DNA from: Actinomycetota bacterium | GTDB taxonomy: Bacteria; Actinomycetota; Acidimicrobiia; Acidimicrobiales; Ilumatobacteraceae | Direction of reading: 5' to 3' | DNA: 64,000 nt | Assembly: GCA_947454105.1 (NCBI GenBank) | Contig: CANGIP010000004.1 | Span: forward strand, 1-64,000 | Part shown: positions 51,518 to 59,994 of the stretch, piece by piece | Layout: each line of letters opens with the position of its first letter | Numbering within the stretch: position 1 is the first letter of the stretch | Made by a program: the position numbers and the translations under genes | The notes under the pieces: generated by a model | Seen by the model: the letters and a program-made list of their open reading frames with translations, nothing else | The model's database searches: none | What the model was told of the DNA's origin: nothing

Positions 51518-52249
51518 ATGGCTTTATTGACTCCCCCGCAATATCTTGAATCGCTTCGTCAGTCAATTGGCGAAGTGGTCAAGATCTCAACTGGCAATCT
51601 CGATGTCGATGTCAGCGATTGCCCAGGATGGAAGGTCACCGATTTATTGAAACACGTTGGTCAGGTTTTTGCCATGGTTGACGCAATTGTCATTCCACGT
51701 TCGCAAGAGCGAGTCGGACCTGGCCCGGAGAGTCAACCTGCTGACGGTCAAGACCTTTTCGAATGGTTCATCGAACGGTCAGAGTCGGTCGTTCAGTCAT
51801 TGGAAAACATTGATCCTGCTGAATCGTTATGGACGTGGTCCGATCGCCAAGACGCTGGCTTCTACTTTCGGCGAATGGCTAACGAGGTGGCGGTTCATGT
51901 GTGTGATCTTCAAAGGGCTTTATCTTTACCAGTGGTGATGGATCGTGCTTTGGCATGTGATGGCGTTGATGAGTTATACATCGACTTGATGACCGGTTGG
52001 GCGAAGCGTTTTGGTAAAACCTTTCCTCAGGGATCGCTACATCTACATTGCACCGATGGTGAAGGTGAGTGGCTCATTGTCCCGGCCGACGACCGCATCA
52101 TCGTCTCGCATGAACATGCCAAAGGCGCTGTTGCCTGGCGCGGTTCGGCGGTCGCTTTGATCTTGTCGGCTTGGGGTCGATCAGATACCGGAATTGAAAT
52201 TTATGGTGACGCCGATATTTCAGATCAGTGGTTGAACTTCGCTCCGTAA
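51518..52249 (+). CDS. Maleylpyruvate-isomerase-like (mycothiol-dependent) protein
   Basis: 243 residues from the ATG at 51518. VDVSDCPGWKVTDLLKHVGQVFAMVDA gives the first helix with the metal-binding histidine, and RRMANEVAVHVCDLQRAL supplies the E...H ligands, as in DinB-like mycothiol-dependent enzymes. A C-terminal alpha/beta domain (HLHCTDGEGEWLIV...AVAWRGSAVALILSAWGR) is typical of the TIGR03083 family. It interrupts the glc genes and may act on an electrophilic by-product, but the substrate is unknown. Confidence 0.85.
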   Translation: MALLTPPQYLESLRQSIGEVVKISTGNLDVDVSDCPGWKVTDLLKHVGQVFAMVDAIVIPRSQERVGPGPESQPADGQDLFEWFIERSESVVQSLENIDPAESLWTWSDRQDAGFYFRRMANEVAVHVCDLQRALSLPVVMDRALACDGVDELYIDLMTGWAKRFGKTFPQGSLHLHCTDGEGEWLIVPADDRIIVSHEHAKGAVAWRGSAVALILSAWGRSDTGIEIYGDADISDQWLNFAP

Positions 52250-52266
52250 GGATTCGCCGAGATTAA

Positions 52267-53220
52267 TCAGACGGCTTGCCACATTGGTGCGGTCGGATCT
52301 TGTCTCCACCATTTCATTCGGTTCTCGGCTTCAGCTCGAGCACTAGGCAGCGAGAGGCTCGCGCGCCATCGCATTAATGTTGCCGATAGTAGACGTAATT
52401 CGGCGAGGGCATTCGCCAGATCGTTCGTCGAAAAATCTGATCCGTAACCTCGAGCAAAATCTGAATATGTTGATGCCTGCCCACCCCAACGACTTGCCCA
52501 AGTCAGCAAGGCGGCATGATCCCATTCACGAGGAGCGACCGAGAGCAAATCCCAATCAAGTAGAACCGGACGACCGGTGGTCCGGCTGACGATGACATTG
52601 CCGGGATGAATATCTCCATGGCACAGCACGGGACGATCAAGTGAGGACTCGAGATCGATGTCTTGAGCGGCGATGAAATACGGGCGAAGCGTTTGCCAAC
52701 GTTCAAGCAAGATCTCGGCATCGGAAGCCTCAAGAGTTGAACCCATGTCGGCCAACAACTGATCAAAATTCCACCACGGAAATGAAGCAGCCTTCGGCAA
52801 TGGATAAAACTTCGCGATATCGGCCGGATTGATCTCATGTAATCGTTGAACAAACGAACCAATTGCTTGCCAATCAACAAGTTGATCGAGATCGGGTTCG
52901 ACATATTCCCATAAGGTGATTTCTATTTCGTCATGACGAAATGGGACATGGCTCATAGGTGCGGGCACTTCAAAGTGATTTCGCCGTAAAAATTCGGCGA
53001 ACTCAATTGCCGGCAAAGTTGTGTCGGTTGGTTGACTGACGCGCATGATTTGTGGACCACTTGGAGTCGTCACTTTGTAGACGGCATTCATCGATCGGCG
53101 AATCAATTGGATGTCACTCAATTTTTGGTCCACAGCGATGTGTTGAATTCCCTCGTCAATCACATTGTCGTCAACGACCGATATTGGTGAGGCAACAAGT
53201 GGCAGTTCGGCGAACCTCAT
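52267..53220 (-). CDS. APH-fold phosphotransferase coupled to glcE
   Basis: A 317-residue small-molecule kinase. QIMRVSQPTD carries the ATP-binding region, VLCHGDIHPGNVIV is the complete HGDxxxxN catalytic loop, and VLLDWDLLSVAPREWDHAAL is the metal-binding Asp motif. This is intact, unlike the relative at 22680. The ATG at 53220 overlaps the glcE TGA (TGATG). Aminoglycoside, choline and homoserine kinases share the fold; the substrate is unknown, and coupling to glcE hints at a glycolate-linked metabolite. An 18-bp palindrome lies inside at 52925. Confidence 0.85.
   Translation of the reverse strand: MRFAELPLVASPISVVDDNVIDEGIQHIAVDQKLSDIQLIRRSMNAVYKVTTPSGPQIMRVSQPTDTTLPAIEFAEFLRRNHFEVPAPMSHVPFRHDEIEITLWEYVEPDLDQLVDWQAIGSFVQRLHEINPADIAKFYPLPKAASFPWWNFDQLLADMGSTLEASDAEILLERWQTLRPYFIAAQDIDLESSLDRPVLCHGDIHPGNVIVSRTTGRPVLLDWDLLSVAPREWDHAALLTWASRWGGQASTYSDFARGYGSDFSTNDLANALAELRLLSATLMRWRASLSLPSARAEAENRMKWWRQDPTAPMWQAV
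52925..52942. repeat. 18-bp perfect palindrome ATTTCGTCATGACGAAAT, copy inside a coding region
   Basis: Exact copy of the core at 22674 and 25377, here inside the kinase gene where it is read as FRHDEI. Because it is coding, selection on protein sequence alone would not favour a perfect palindrome. Confidence 0.8.
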
Positions 53221-54170
53221 CACAGCGTCGAAACCGTCGTGAGACTGACTCCGGGGTTCAGACGACCGGTCGGGTTGAACTGTTGTAGCAGTCGTTGGTG
53301 CAGAAGTTCAATGGTTTTCTCGGTGGCCTTCGGTTCGGCTGGTGTCTGGCGATGGACGATCCCAACACCAGCCTCGACGACCAACTGCCCTGTCTCCTGT
53401 TGCACATGACTCTGAACCAATTCGGCTAGTTCTGCTGGCGGGACCGATTGCCGAAACGGATAGTGATCGAGTGTGGGAGGGCCAGCAACTTCGGTTGGTG
53501 ACTGAAGGTCGGCGGCAAGGTGTCGAGTCGTTTCATCACAGTCGCGTGAATTGCCCTCGATACAGAACCACACTTTGTGCCCGTCCCATAAAACCGAAGC
53601 CGGTCGATAGACCCGACGAAGAATTGCCTCAACGATTTCTGGTCCCGCCTCACTCATCATGAACCAACGTGATGACTGTGGTATCGGGCGAGTTCGCAAA
53701 ATGACTTCGCCCAAAAATCCGAGTTGGCCCAATGACCCGACCAACAATCGACACAGATCAAAGCCACTCACATTTTTGACGGTCGGTCCACCAGCGCTGA
53801 CAACTTGGCCGTCGTGATTGACGAATCGAGCTTGGAGCAAAGTGTCACGGGTTGCTCCACGACCTAGTCGATAGATATCGCTACGCCCAGTTGCAAGGGC
53901 TCCCCCCACTGTTCCTGAACCAGAATCGCCTCTCGGGAGATTGACATATTGACCAACTGCTCGGAGCGAATCTTGAAGCTCGTCAATTGACATACCAGCT
54001 CCGCACACAACAGTCATCTCGTCGGGTTGCAGATCATAGATTCCCGACGGAGCCGTCACTCGTCGGATTGACGAAGGTGCTGTCAAACGCGACTGCTGAC
54101 CAGCGATCCAAACTGATCCGCTGCTCGCTGGACCGACTACTTCGGCGAACGGACTGAGGTCTAGACCCAC
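53220..54170 (-). CDS. glcE: Glycolate oxidase FAD-binding subunit GlcE
   Basis: 316 residues from the GTG at 54170, which follows GGGGAGG at 5 nt; a TTG at 54203 is less likely. PDEMTVVCGAGMSIDELQDSL and YVNLPRGDSGSGTVGGALATG form the FAD-binding (PP-loop-type) region and VKNVSGFDLCRLLVGSLGQLGFLGEV the second part. GRLNPG near the C-terminus is the usual ending. It overlaps glcD by 10 nt and is followed in coupled fashion by the kinase gene. Confidence 0.93.
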   Translation of the reverse strand: MGLDLSPFAEVVGPASSGSVWIAGQQSRLTAPSSIRRVTAPSGIYDLQPDEMTVVCGAGMSIDELQDSLRAVGQYVNLPRGDSGSGTVGGALATGRSDIYRLGRGATRDTLLQARFVNHDGQVVSAGGPTVKNVSGFDLCRLLVGSLGQLGFLGEVILRTRPIPQSSRWFMMSEAGPEIVEAILRRVYRPASVLWDGHKVWFCIEGNSRDCDETTRHLAADLQSPTEVAGPPTLDHYPFRQSVPPAELAELVQSHVQQETGQLVVEAGVGIVHRQTPAEPKATEKTIELLHQRLLQQFNPTGRLNPGVSLTTVSTL

Positions 54171-55609
54171 ATGTCCTCCCCAATGTCGTGGGCATCTCCA
54201 CAACGTGATGGACTTGGAAGAACCTTGAAGGGGTTAGCGATTCCGAGCGGATCAAAGGCAACCCGCATTGCCGATTGGGCATGAAGGTCATGAGGTCCGA
54301 ACATCAGTGGCATGAAGTCGCGCTTCTCGAGACCGATGCCGTGCTCACCGGAAAGGACACCCCCAGCGGCGACACTGACTCGAACAATTTCTTCTCCGGC
54401 GGCATGGACTCGTTCCATGACTCCTGGTTCGCGCTTGTCAAAAACTAAGAGTGGATGCAAGTTGCCATCACCCGCGTGAAAGACGTTGAGGACCAAGAGG
54501 TCATGTCGCTTCGCGATGCGGTACACCTCTTGGAGGACTTCATTCAGTTTGCGTCGCGGAACCACGGTGTCGTGCAAGTAGTAATTCGGTTTGATTCGAG
54601 CGATCGCGCCAAAGGCGGTCTTTCGACCTTTCCATAAAAGTGCACGTTCTGCTTCATCTTGGGCCACTCGGATTGTTCGCGCACCATGGGCCCGACCAAT
54701 GTCGGAGATTCGTTCGGTCTCTTCATCAACTGCGTGAGGCAAACCTGAAACTTCAACCAAAAGAGCCGCCGCCGCATCGGTCGGCAAGCCGGCATGGATA
54801 TACGCTTCAACTGCTTCAAGGCAGAGTTGGTCCATCATCTCTAATGCTGCAGGCACCATGCCAGCCGCGATAATCGCACTCACCGTTTCGGCGCCGGCTT
54901 CAACTGACGTGAAATCCATCAACATGGTTTTGACCGATGAGTAGTTCTGCATGAGGCGCACGCAAATTTTGGTGGTAATTCCAAACATGCCTTCACTTCC
55001 AATGAAGGCACCACGGAGGTCAAGTCCAATCGGTTCGGGTTCTTCTCCCCCGAGCACAACAAGTGATCCATCTGACAAGACAACTTCGCAGGCCAAAATG
55101 TGACTAGATGTCACTCCATCGGCCAAACAATGCGGCCCCCCAGAGTTGTTGGCAACGTTCCCACCAATCGTGCAACTTTGTTGGCTGCTGGGGTCGGGTG
55201 CAAAGTGCAAACCGAGGTGCGCAACTTCACGAGTGAGATCAAGATTCAGCATGCCTGGTTCGATCCATGCGGTGCGATTAATCGGATCAACGGACAGGAG
55301 GCGATTCATTTTGGCAGTCGAGATGACCACTGCTCCATCAAGTGGAGTTGCTCCCCCAGCGAGCCCAGTCCCCGATCCACGAGCGACGAAAGGTTGATTG
55401 AATTCGGCACAAATTCGAATGACGTCTTGAACTTCGGTCGTTGTGATCGGGAAACAAACGACTCCGGCCCGACCCTCAATATTTGAAGCATCGCGTTTGT
55501 ACAAATCGATATCGGCAGCTTCGGTATGAACTCGTCGTGGTTCAAGCACCTGACATAACCGTGACACCAAAGTGTGACTCATTGGTTGAACAGATACGTC
55601 ACTCTTCAT
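54161..55609 (-). CDS. glcD: Glycolate oxidase FAD subunit GlcD
   Basis: A 482-residue catalytic FAD-linked oxidase that converts glycolate to glyoxylate. PFVARGSGTGLAGGATPLDGAVV and FAPDPSSQQSCTIGGNVANNSGGPHCLADGVT bind FAD. GMFGITTKICVRLM is the bridging region. FHAGDGNLHPLLVFD and GGVLSGEHGIGLEKRDFM are the VAO-family C-terminal motifs, including the active-site histidines. It precedes glcE, and the membrane-protein gene lies 22 nt upstream on the same strand. Confidence 0.95.
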   Translation of the reverse strand: MKSDVSVQPMSHTLVSRLCQVLEPRRVHTEAADIDLYKRDASNIEGRAGVVCFPITTTEVQDVIRICAEFNQPFVARGSGTGLAGGATPLDGAVVISTAKMNRLLSVDPINRTAWIEPGMLNLDLTREVAHLGLHFAPDPSSQQSCTIGGNVANNSGGPHCLADGVTSSHILACEVVLSDGSLVVLGGEEPEPIGLDLRGAFIGSEGMFGITTKICVRLMQNYSSVKTMLMDFTSVEAGAETVSAIIAAGMVPAALEMMDQLCLEAVEAYIHAGLPTDAAAALLVEVSGLPHAVDEETERISDIGRAHGARTIRVAQDEAERALLWKGRKTAFGAIARIKPNYYLHDTVVPRRKLNEVLQEVYRIAKRHDLLVLNVFHAGDGNLHPLLVFDKREPGVMERVHAAGEEIVRVSVAAGGVLSGEHGIGLEKRDFMPLMFGPHDLHAQSAMRVAFDPLGIANPFKVLPSPSRCGDAHDIGEDMWV

Positions 55610-55630
55610 TAGAGGTGCAGACTGATACGA

Positions 55631-56029
55631 CTACGGACGACGGTGCCGGTTTAAACGTGAGCGGCGAGGTTGTTTGGGGTCGTCAACTTGACGAAGCACG
55701 ATGACTCGACCTGGCTCGACCCGCTCGCCGTCGACCAACACTTCGTCTCCAGGCTGTAAAGGATCGAGGTGTGAATGAGACGCCAAGGTTTCGACTCGTC
55801 CATCGCGCCGCGCCTTCAATTCATTTTCTTTGTCATGCATGGCTTCTTTGCCGGTGGTCCAGGCATCAGTTAATGAAGTGAAACGTGAACGAGTTGAGTT
55901 GGCAGCGCGATTGATGACTTTCACCGGTCCCAAACTTGTCACGGTTCGGCGAACTTTCTTGCCAGCAAATAGAGCACCACCAATTCCGGCAATCGCTCCC
56001 GAGATAAACCACACGATGCGCTTGATCAT
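55631..56029 (-). CDS. Small membrane-anchored hypothetical protein
   Basis: A 132-residue protein with one N-terminal hydrophobic segment (IVWFISGAIAGIGGALFAGKKV, about 5-26) followed by a basic, helical body and an Arg-rich tail (RRSRLNRHRRP). HSHLDPLQPGDEVLVDGERVEPGRVIV gives a short beta-rich stretch. It resembles the DUF6167-type proteins that follow DUF948 genes near rarA and alaS in actinobacteria. It is coupled to the DUF948 gene by a 4-nt ATGA overlap. Function is unknown. Confidence 0.75.
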   Translation of the reverse strand: MIKRIVWFISGAIAGIGGALFAGKKVRRTVTSLGPVKVINRAANSTRSRFTSLTDAWTTGKEAMHDKENELKARRDGRVETLASHSHLDPLQPGDEVLVDGERVEPGRVIVLRQVDDPKQPRRSRLNRHRRP

Positions 56030-56466
56030 CTGCTCTTCCTCACTACCTCTTGACTCGAAGACGACCTTCGAGATTGACGTTCAATTCTTTTCTGGTCCCG
56101 TTTTAATCTTTGGGCCGCACGAGAGGTGCCAGTCGCGAGAGCTGCCACCTTGATCACGGGGGTTGACAGGGCCATTCGAGTCATTCGACCGGTGTTCGCC
56201 ATTGCTCCGCTGATTGCTTCGGCCGATCCAAGGACACGGTCAAAACGGTCAAGATCTTCGCGGGCTTCTTCAACTGCGTATCGTGCCTCATCAGTTGACG
56301 CGCGAAGTTCGGCAAGAAGAGGACCGGTTTCTCGTCGGAGTGAATCAACTTCAAGTCGAAGCGAACGCAAAGTGTCGAGAACTCTCAACAACACCACTAT
56401 CAACGCGGCGAAACCGAGAGTCAACAAAACCGCGGCAAGCACGATGGCTAAATCTCCTGCTGTCAT
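56026..56466 (-). CDS. DUF948-like single-pass membrane protein
   Basis: 146 residues from the ATG at 56466, preceded by AGGAGG at 4 nt, a strong Shine-Dalgarno. One transmembrane helix (DLAIVLAAVLLTLGFAALIVVLLRVL) leads to a coiled coil (TLRSLRLEVDSLRRETGPLLAELRASTDEARYAVEEAREDLDRFDRVL) typical of DUF948. The longer frame starting at 56553 lacks an equivalent signal. It overlaps rarA and the next gene by 4 nt each, so these three are coupled. Role unknown; a scaffold is plausible. Confidence 0.85.
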   Translation of the reverse strand: MTAGDLAIVLAAVLLTLGFAALIVVLLRVLDTLRSLRLEVDSLRRETGPLLAELRASTDEARYAVEEAREDLDRFDRVLGSAEAISGAMANTGRMTRMALSTPVIKVAALATGTSRAAQRLKRDQKRIERQSRRSSSSQEVVRKSR

Positions 56467-57764
56467 GATTCCTCCTGACCAATTTTGTTGTCTTGGTTCG
56501 CAAGGCGTTGAGCGATTTCTCTCTCGCGCCCGTGCTGACTTGGTTCGTACCACTTTTTATCAACAAGTTCATCGGGCAAATATTGCTGAGGAACCCATCC
56601 GCGTGGATCATCATGAGGGTAGTCGTATCCCGTGCCATGTCCAAGGGCAGCGGCACCTTGGTAGTGAGCATCCCGTAAATGTGCTGGTACTTCGCCTACT
56701 GCCCCATTCTTAATGTCGGCTCGCGCACCCCAGATAGCGAGGGCGGCGCGGTTGCTCTTGGGCGCCGTGGCGAGATGGATTGCTGCATGGGCCAAATTGA
56801 GTTCGGCCTCAGGTAGCCCAACATGTTCAAGGGCGTGAGCCGCCGCGACTGCGATCATGAGTGACGTCGGATCGGCAAGGCCAATATCTTCACTCGCGAA
56901 GATGACCATTCGGCGCACGATGAAACGGGCATCCTCACCGGCCTCAAGCATTCGCGCCAGGTAGTAGGTCGCGGCTTGCGGGTCGCTGCCACGCAGACTT
57001 TTGATGAATGCACTGACGACGTCGTAGTGATCGTCTCGTCCATAACGCAGGGCGCTTGTTCCGAGGGCTGCTTCAACATGTTCAACCACTACTTGGTTCG
57101 GATGAGAAAGGGCGGCCGCTACTTCGAGAGACGTCAGTACCTGACGCCCGTCTCCCCCCGACCTTTCCGTCAGCAAATCAATAGCGTCGGGAGTTGAGGT
57201 TGTCCCTAGTGCAACGAGTCCCCGTTCAATCAATGTGCGAATTGCATCGCGCGAAAGTGGTTCGAGACGAAAGAGGGTGCTGCGCGAACGAAGTGGCGCG
57301 TTGACCTCAAAAAATGGGTTTTCAGTCGTTGCCCCAATCAAGGTCAGGGTTCCATCTTCAACCGCAGGAAGAAGGGCATCTTGTTGACTCTTGGAAAAAC
57401 GGTGAATCTCATCGAGAAAAAGAATTGTTCCTTGACCGTGCATGCCGAGTCGCTGTCGGGCTCGTTCAATCACTTCGCGCACATCTTTCACGCCGGCCGT
57501 GACTGCGGACAATTGCTCAAATGCTCGTTTCGTTGTTCCAGCAACTGCCAAAGCCAAAGTGGTCTTTCCGGTTCCAGGTGGACCCCAAAAAATGGCACTA
57601 CTCAATTTGTCTTGTTCGACGAGACGACGAAGTGGTTTGCCCGTTCCAACGAGATGTTCTTGGCCAACGACATCATCAATTGTGCGCGGGCGAAGTCGCG
57701 CCGCCAAGGGAGACTGTGATCGAAGTTGTTCTTCGGCAGCAGCGCTGAAGAGATCGCTCACGGC
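56463..57764 (-). CDS. rarA: Replication-associated recombination protein A (MgsA/RarA)
   Basis: 433 residues from the GTG at 57764, which gives the typical start SDLFSAAAEEQLRSQSPLAARLRPRTIDDVVGQ. A longer frame to 57851 would overlap the NUDIX gene by 94 nt. It is an AAA+ ATPase acting at stalled replication forks. Walker A is GPPGTGKT, Walker B LFLDEIHRF, and SAVTAGVKDVR, GATTENPFFEVNAPLRSRS and SGGDGRQVLTSLE are in order. The C-terminal tetramerisation domain ends near YLPDELVDKKWYEP. Confidence 0.95.
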   Translation of the reverse strand, partial: AVSDLFSAAAEEQLRSQSPLAARLRPRTIDDVVGQEHLVGTGKPLRRLVEQDKLSSAIFWGPPGTGKTTLALAVAGTTKRAFEQLSAVTAGVKDVREVIERARQRLGMHGQGTILFLDEIHRFSKSQQDALLPAVEDGTLTLIGATTENPFFEVNAPLRSRSTLFRLEPLSRDAIRTLIERGLVALGTTSTPDAIDLLTERSGGDGRQVLTSLEVAAALSHPNQVVVEHVEAALGTSALRYGRDDHYDVVSAFIKSLRGSDPQAATYYLARMLEAGEDARFIVRRMVIFASEDIGLADPTSLMIAVAAAHALEHVGLPEAELNLAHAAIHLATAPKSNRAALAIWGARADIKNGAVGEVPAHLRDAHYQGAAALGHGTGYDYPHDDPRGWVPQQYLPDELVDKKWYEPSQHGREREIAQRLANQDNKIGQEES

Positions 57765-58216
57765 AAGATCCGCGAAAACGCTCGGGCGTACGCCGCCTGG
57801 CGAAATTCCACAAGGTGATGCAGTAGATGATGGGGTTCCATCCATTGCCAACGACTGAATTCATGGTCGTCGGGAGTTGGAGCGATCCTTGACTCGTCTA
57901 AAACTCCGAACAAAAACCATTTTTGAATTTGACCGCGCCGTTTGTCACCGTTTTTGATATTCGCTCGAATCTCAGATGGCCATTCATACGCAATCCACTC
58001 GGGCAATTCGAGAACCATCGCCACATCAGAATGTGTCAGTCCCGTTTCTTCAGCGAGTTCGCGCCAGGCTGCATCGATTGGTTCTTCGTCAATATCAATG
58101 CCACCTTGCGGTAACTGCCATGAGCCCGGAACATCCTTACGTTCAAAAGCCATCAAGTCGCCATTTTCACGTCGGATAACAATGACGACTCCGGCACGAA
58201 AGGATTGCGAGCTCAT
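57758..58216 (-). CDS. NUDIX hydrolase (RppH-type)
   Basis: A 152-residue pyrophosphohydrolase. WQLPQGGIDIDEEPIDAAWRELAEETGL is a complete Nudix box, Gx5Ex7REUxEExGU, and the PQGG turn with the following VEFRQAAY region matches RppH, which removes pyrophosphate from the 5' end of mRNA. It may be RppH-like, but diadenosine-polyphosphate hydrolases are close. It lies 20 nt after aspS and overlaps the start of rarA by 7 nt. The C-terminus is highly helical (HHLLHHLVEFRQAAYARAF). Confidence 0.9.
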   Translation of the reverse strand: MSSQSFRAGVVIVIRRENGDLMAFERKDVPGSWQLPQGGIDIDEEPIDAAWRELAEETGLTHSDVAMVLELPEWIAYEWPSEIRANIKNGDKRRGQIQKWFLFGVLDESRIAPTPDDHEFSRWQWMEPHHLLHHLVEFRQAAYARAFSRILP

Positions 58217-58236
58217 GGGGGTTTCAAATCCCTCGT

Positions 58237-59994
58237 TCAGACTTTGGGTGGGAGAACTCTGATGCCGAGCTCGTCGAGTTGCTTGTTCTCGGCGCGGGTT
58301 GGAGCATTCGTCATCGGGTCTTGACCACTTTGCGTTTTCGGGAACGCAATCACTTCACGAATGTTTTCTTCACCGGCCAAAATTGCTACAAGGCGATCAA
58401 GACCAAAAGCAAATCCACCGTGAGGCGGAGCGCCGTAGGTAAATGGCTTCAAAAAGAATCCGAACTTACGGTTGGCTTCTTCTTCACTGATTCCGAGAGC
58501 GGTAAAAACTCGTCGTTGCATTTCGGGTTCGTGAATACGAATGGAGCCTGAACCTAATTCCCAACCGTTGAGGACGAGGTCGTAGGCCAATGAGCGCACT
58601 GACATCGGATCGGTTTCAAACTTGTCGAGATCTTCAGGATGCGGCTGGCAGAAAGGATGGTGACCTGGCTTTGGCTGACCGGTTTCTTTATCAACACCAA
58701 CGAACAACGGGAATTCTGTCACCCACACATAGCGGTAAGGCCCTTGATGAACTGGCGGACGGCCGAGGTCGTTGCGCAACGTTCCGAGAACTTCGCACGT
58801 CATTGACCATTCGTCGGCGACAATCAGAAGTAAGTCACCAGGTGCGGCTTGCAGCGTTGAAATAAGTTTGGCCTGTTCATCAGCCGACAAGAATTTGACG
58901 ACTGGTGACTCGAGGGTTCCATCGGCGGCAACTTTGAGCCATACCAATCCTTTAGCACCCATCTTCTTGGCGCGATCGGTCAATGCGTCAAGTTTGTTGC
59001 GACCAAACTCTTCTGCTTTACCTTCAACGCGTATGCCCTTGATTGACTCTGCGCCGGTGAAAGCCTTGAATTCGGTGCTTGAGAAAATCGCGGTCAACTC
59101 GGTGAGTTCCATACCGAAACGCAAGTCGGGCTTATCAACACCGAAGCGTTCCATGGCTTCGCGCCAGGTGATGCGTTGAATCGGATCGGGCTTGACGCCA
59201 GTGACTGATTCGGCAGCAGCAATGACTGCCTCACTGATCGCAGCTAAAACATCGTCTTGATTGACGAAGCTCATCTCGGCATCAAGCTGCATGAATTCGT
59301 ACTGGCGATCGGCACGAAGGTCTTCATCGCGAAGACAGCGAGCAATCTGGTAGTAACGGTCGATACCAGCAACCATGAGCAGTTGCTTAAACAATTGGGG
59401 ACTTTGCGGTAACGCGTAGAACGAGCCTGGTTCTTTACGTGACGGAACCAAGAATTCGCGAGCACCTTCAGGTGTTGACGGAACCAACATCGGCGTTTCT
59501 ACTTCAACGAAACCTTGATTTTCCATCGCCGTACGAACAGCGGAGTTGACTTTCGCGCGGGTGCGCAGATTCTTCTGCATCCGCTCGCGGCGGATATCGA
59601 TGTAGCGGTATTGCAAACGGACGTTTTCGTCAACATCGTCGGCACGAGCATCTACCGGGAACGGCGGTGGTTCAGCCGAGCGAAGTACTTCAACGACGCA
59701 TTCGCCAATTTCAACTGCACCCGTGCTCAGGTTCGCGTTGACAGTTCCGTCAGGTCGTGGTCGAACCACGCCGGTGATCTTGACGACATACTCGCTTCGC
59801 ACATCAACCGCATTATCAATAACGCACTGGACAATTCCGGAGTGATCACGAAGATCAACGAAGGCCAACTTGTCGCCATGTTCACGACGCTTCGCGACCC
59901 AGCCACATACCGTTACCGTTTGCGATACATCGCTGGTTCCGATTTCACCACACATATGGGTGCGCATTGACGTTTGCCGTTTTGAAATAGTCAT
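58237..59994 (-). CDS. aspS: Aspartyl-tRNA synthetase
   Basis: A 585-residue class II synthetase charging tRNA-Asp. The N-terminal OB anticodon-binding domain (VTVCGWVAKRREHGDKLAFVDLRD) is followed by motif 2 (ARCLRDEDLRADRQYEFMQLDAE) and motif 3 (GFAFGLDRLVAILAGEENIREVIAFPK). The bacterial-type insertion GAD domain lies between. Its start at 59994 overlaps the hisS stop (ATGA); an ATG at 59970 is an internal alternative. Whether it also charges tRNA-Asn cannot be told here. hisS and aspS are adjacent as in most actinobacteria. Confidence 0.95.
   Translation of the reverse strand: MTISKRQTSMRTHMCGEIGTSDVSQTVTVCGWVAKRREHGDKLAFVDLRDHSGIVQCVIDNAVDVRSEYVVKITGVVRPRPDGTVNANLSTGAVEIGECVVEVLRSAEPPPFPVDARADDVDENVRLQYRYIDIRRERMQKNLRTRAKVNSAVRTAMENQGFVEVETPMLVPSTPEGAREFLVPSRKEPGSFYALPQSPQLFKQLLMVAGIDRYYQIARCLRDEDLRADRQYEFMQLDAEMSFVNQDDVLAAISEAVIAAAESVTGVKPDPIQRITWREAMERFGVDKPDLRFGMELTELTAIFSSTEFKAFTGAESIKGIRVEGKAEEFGRNKLDALTDRAKKMGAKGLVWLKVAADGTLESPVVKFLSADEQAKLISTLQAAPGDLLLIVADEWSMTCEVLGTLRNDLGRPPVHQGPYRYVWVTEFPLFVGVDKETGQPKPGHHPFCQPHPEDLDKFETDPMSVRSLAYDLVLNGWELGSGSIRIHEPEMQRRVFTALGISEEEANRKFGFFLKPFTYGAPPHGGFAFGLDRLVAILAGEENIREVIAFPKTQSGQDPMTNAPTRAENKQLDELGIRVLPPKV

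Noticed and set aside
57765-57851. Longer RarA N-terminus
   Set aside because: It lies wholly within the NUDIX coding sequence, and the start at 57764 matches the known RarA N-terminus.
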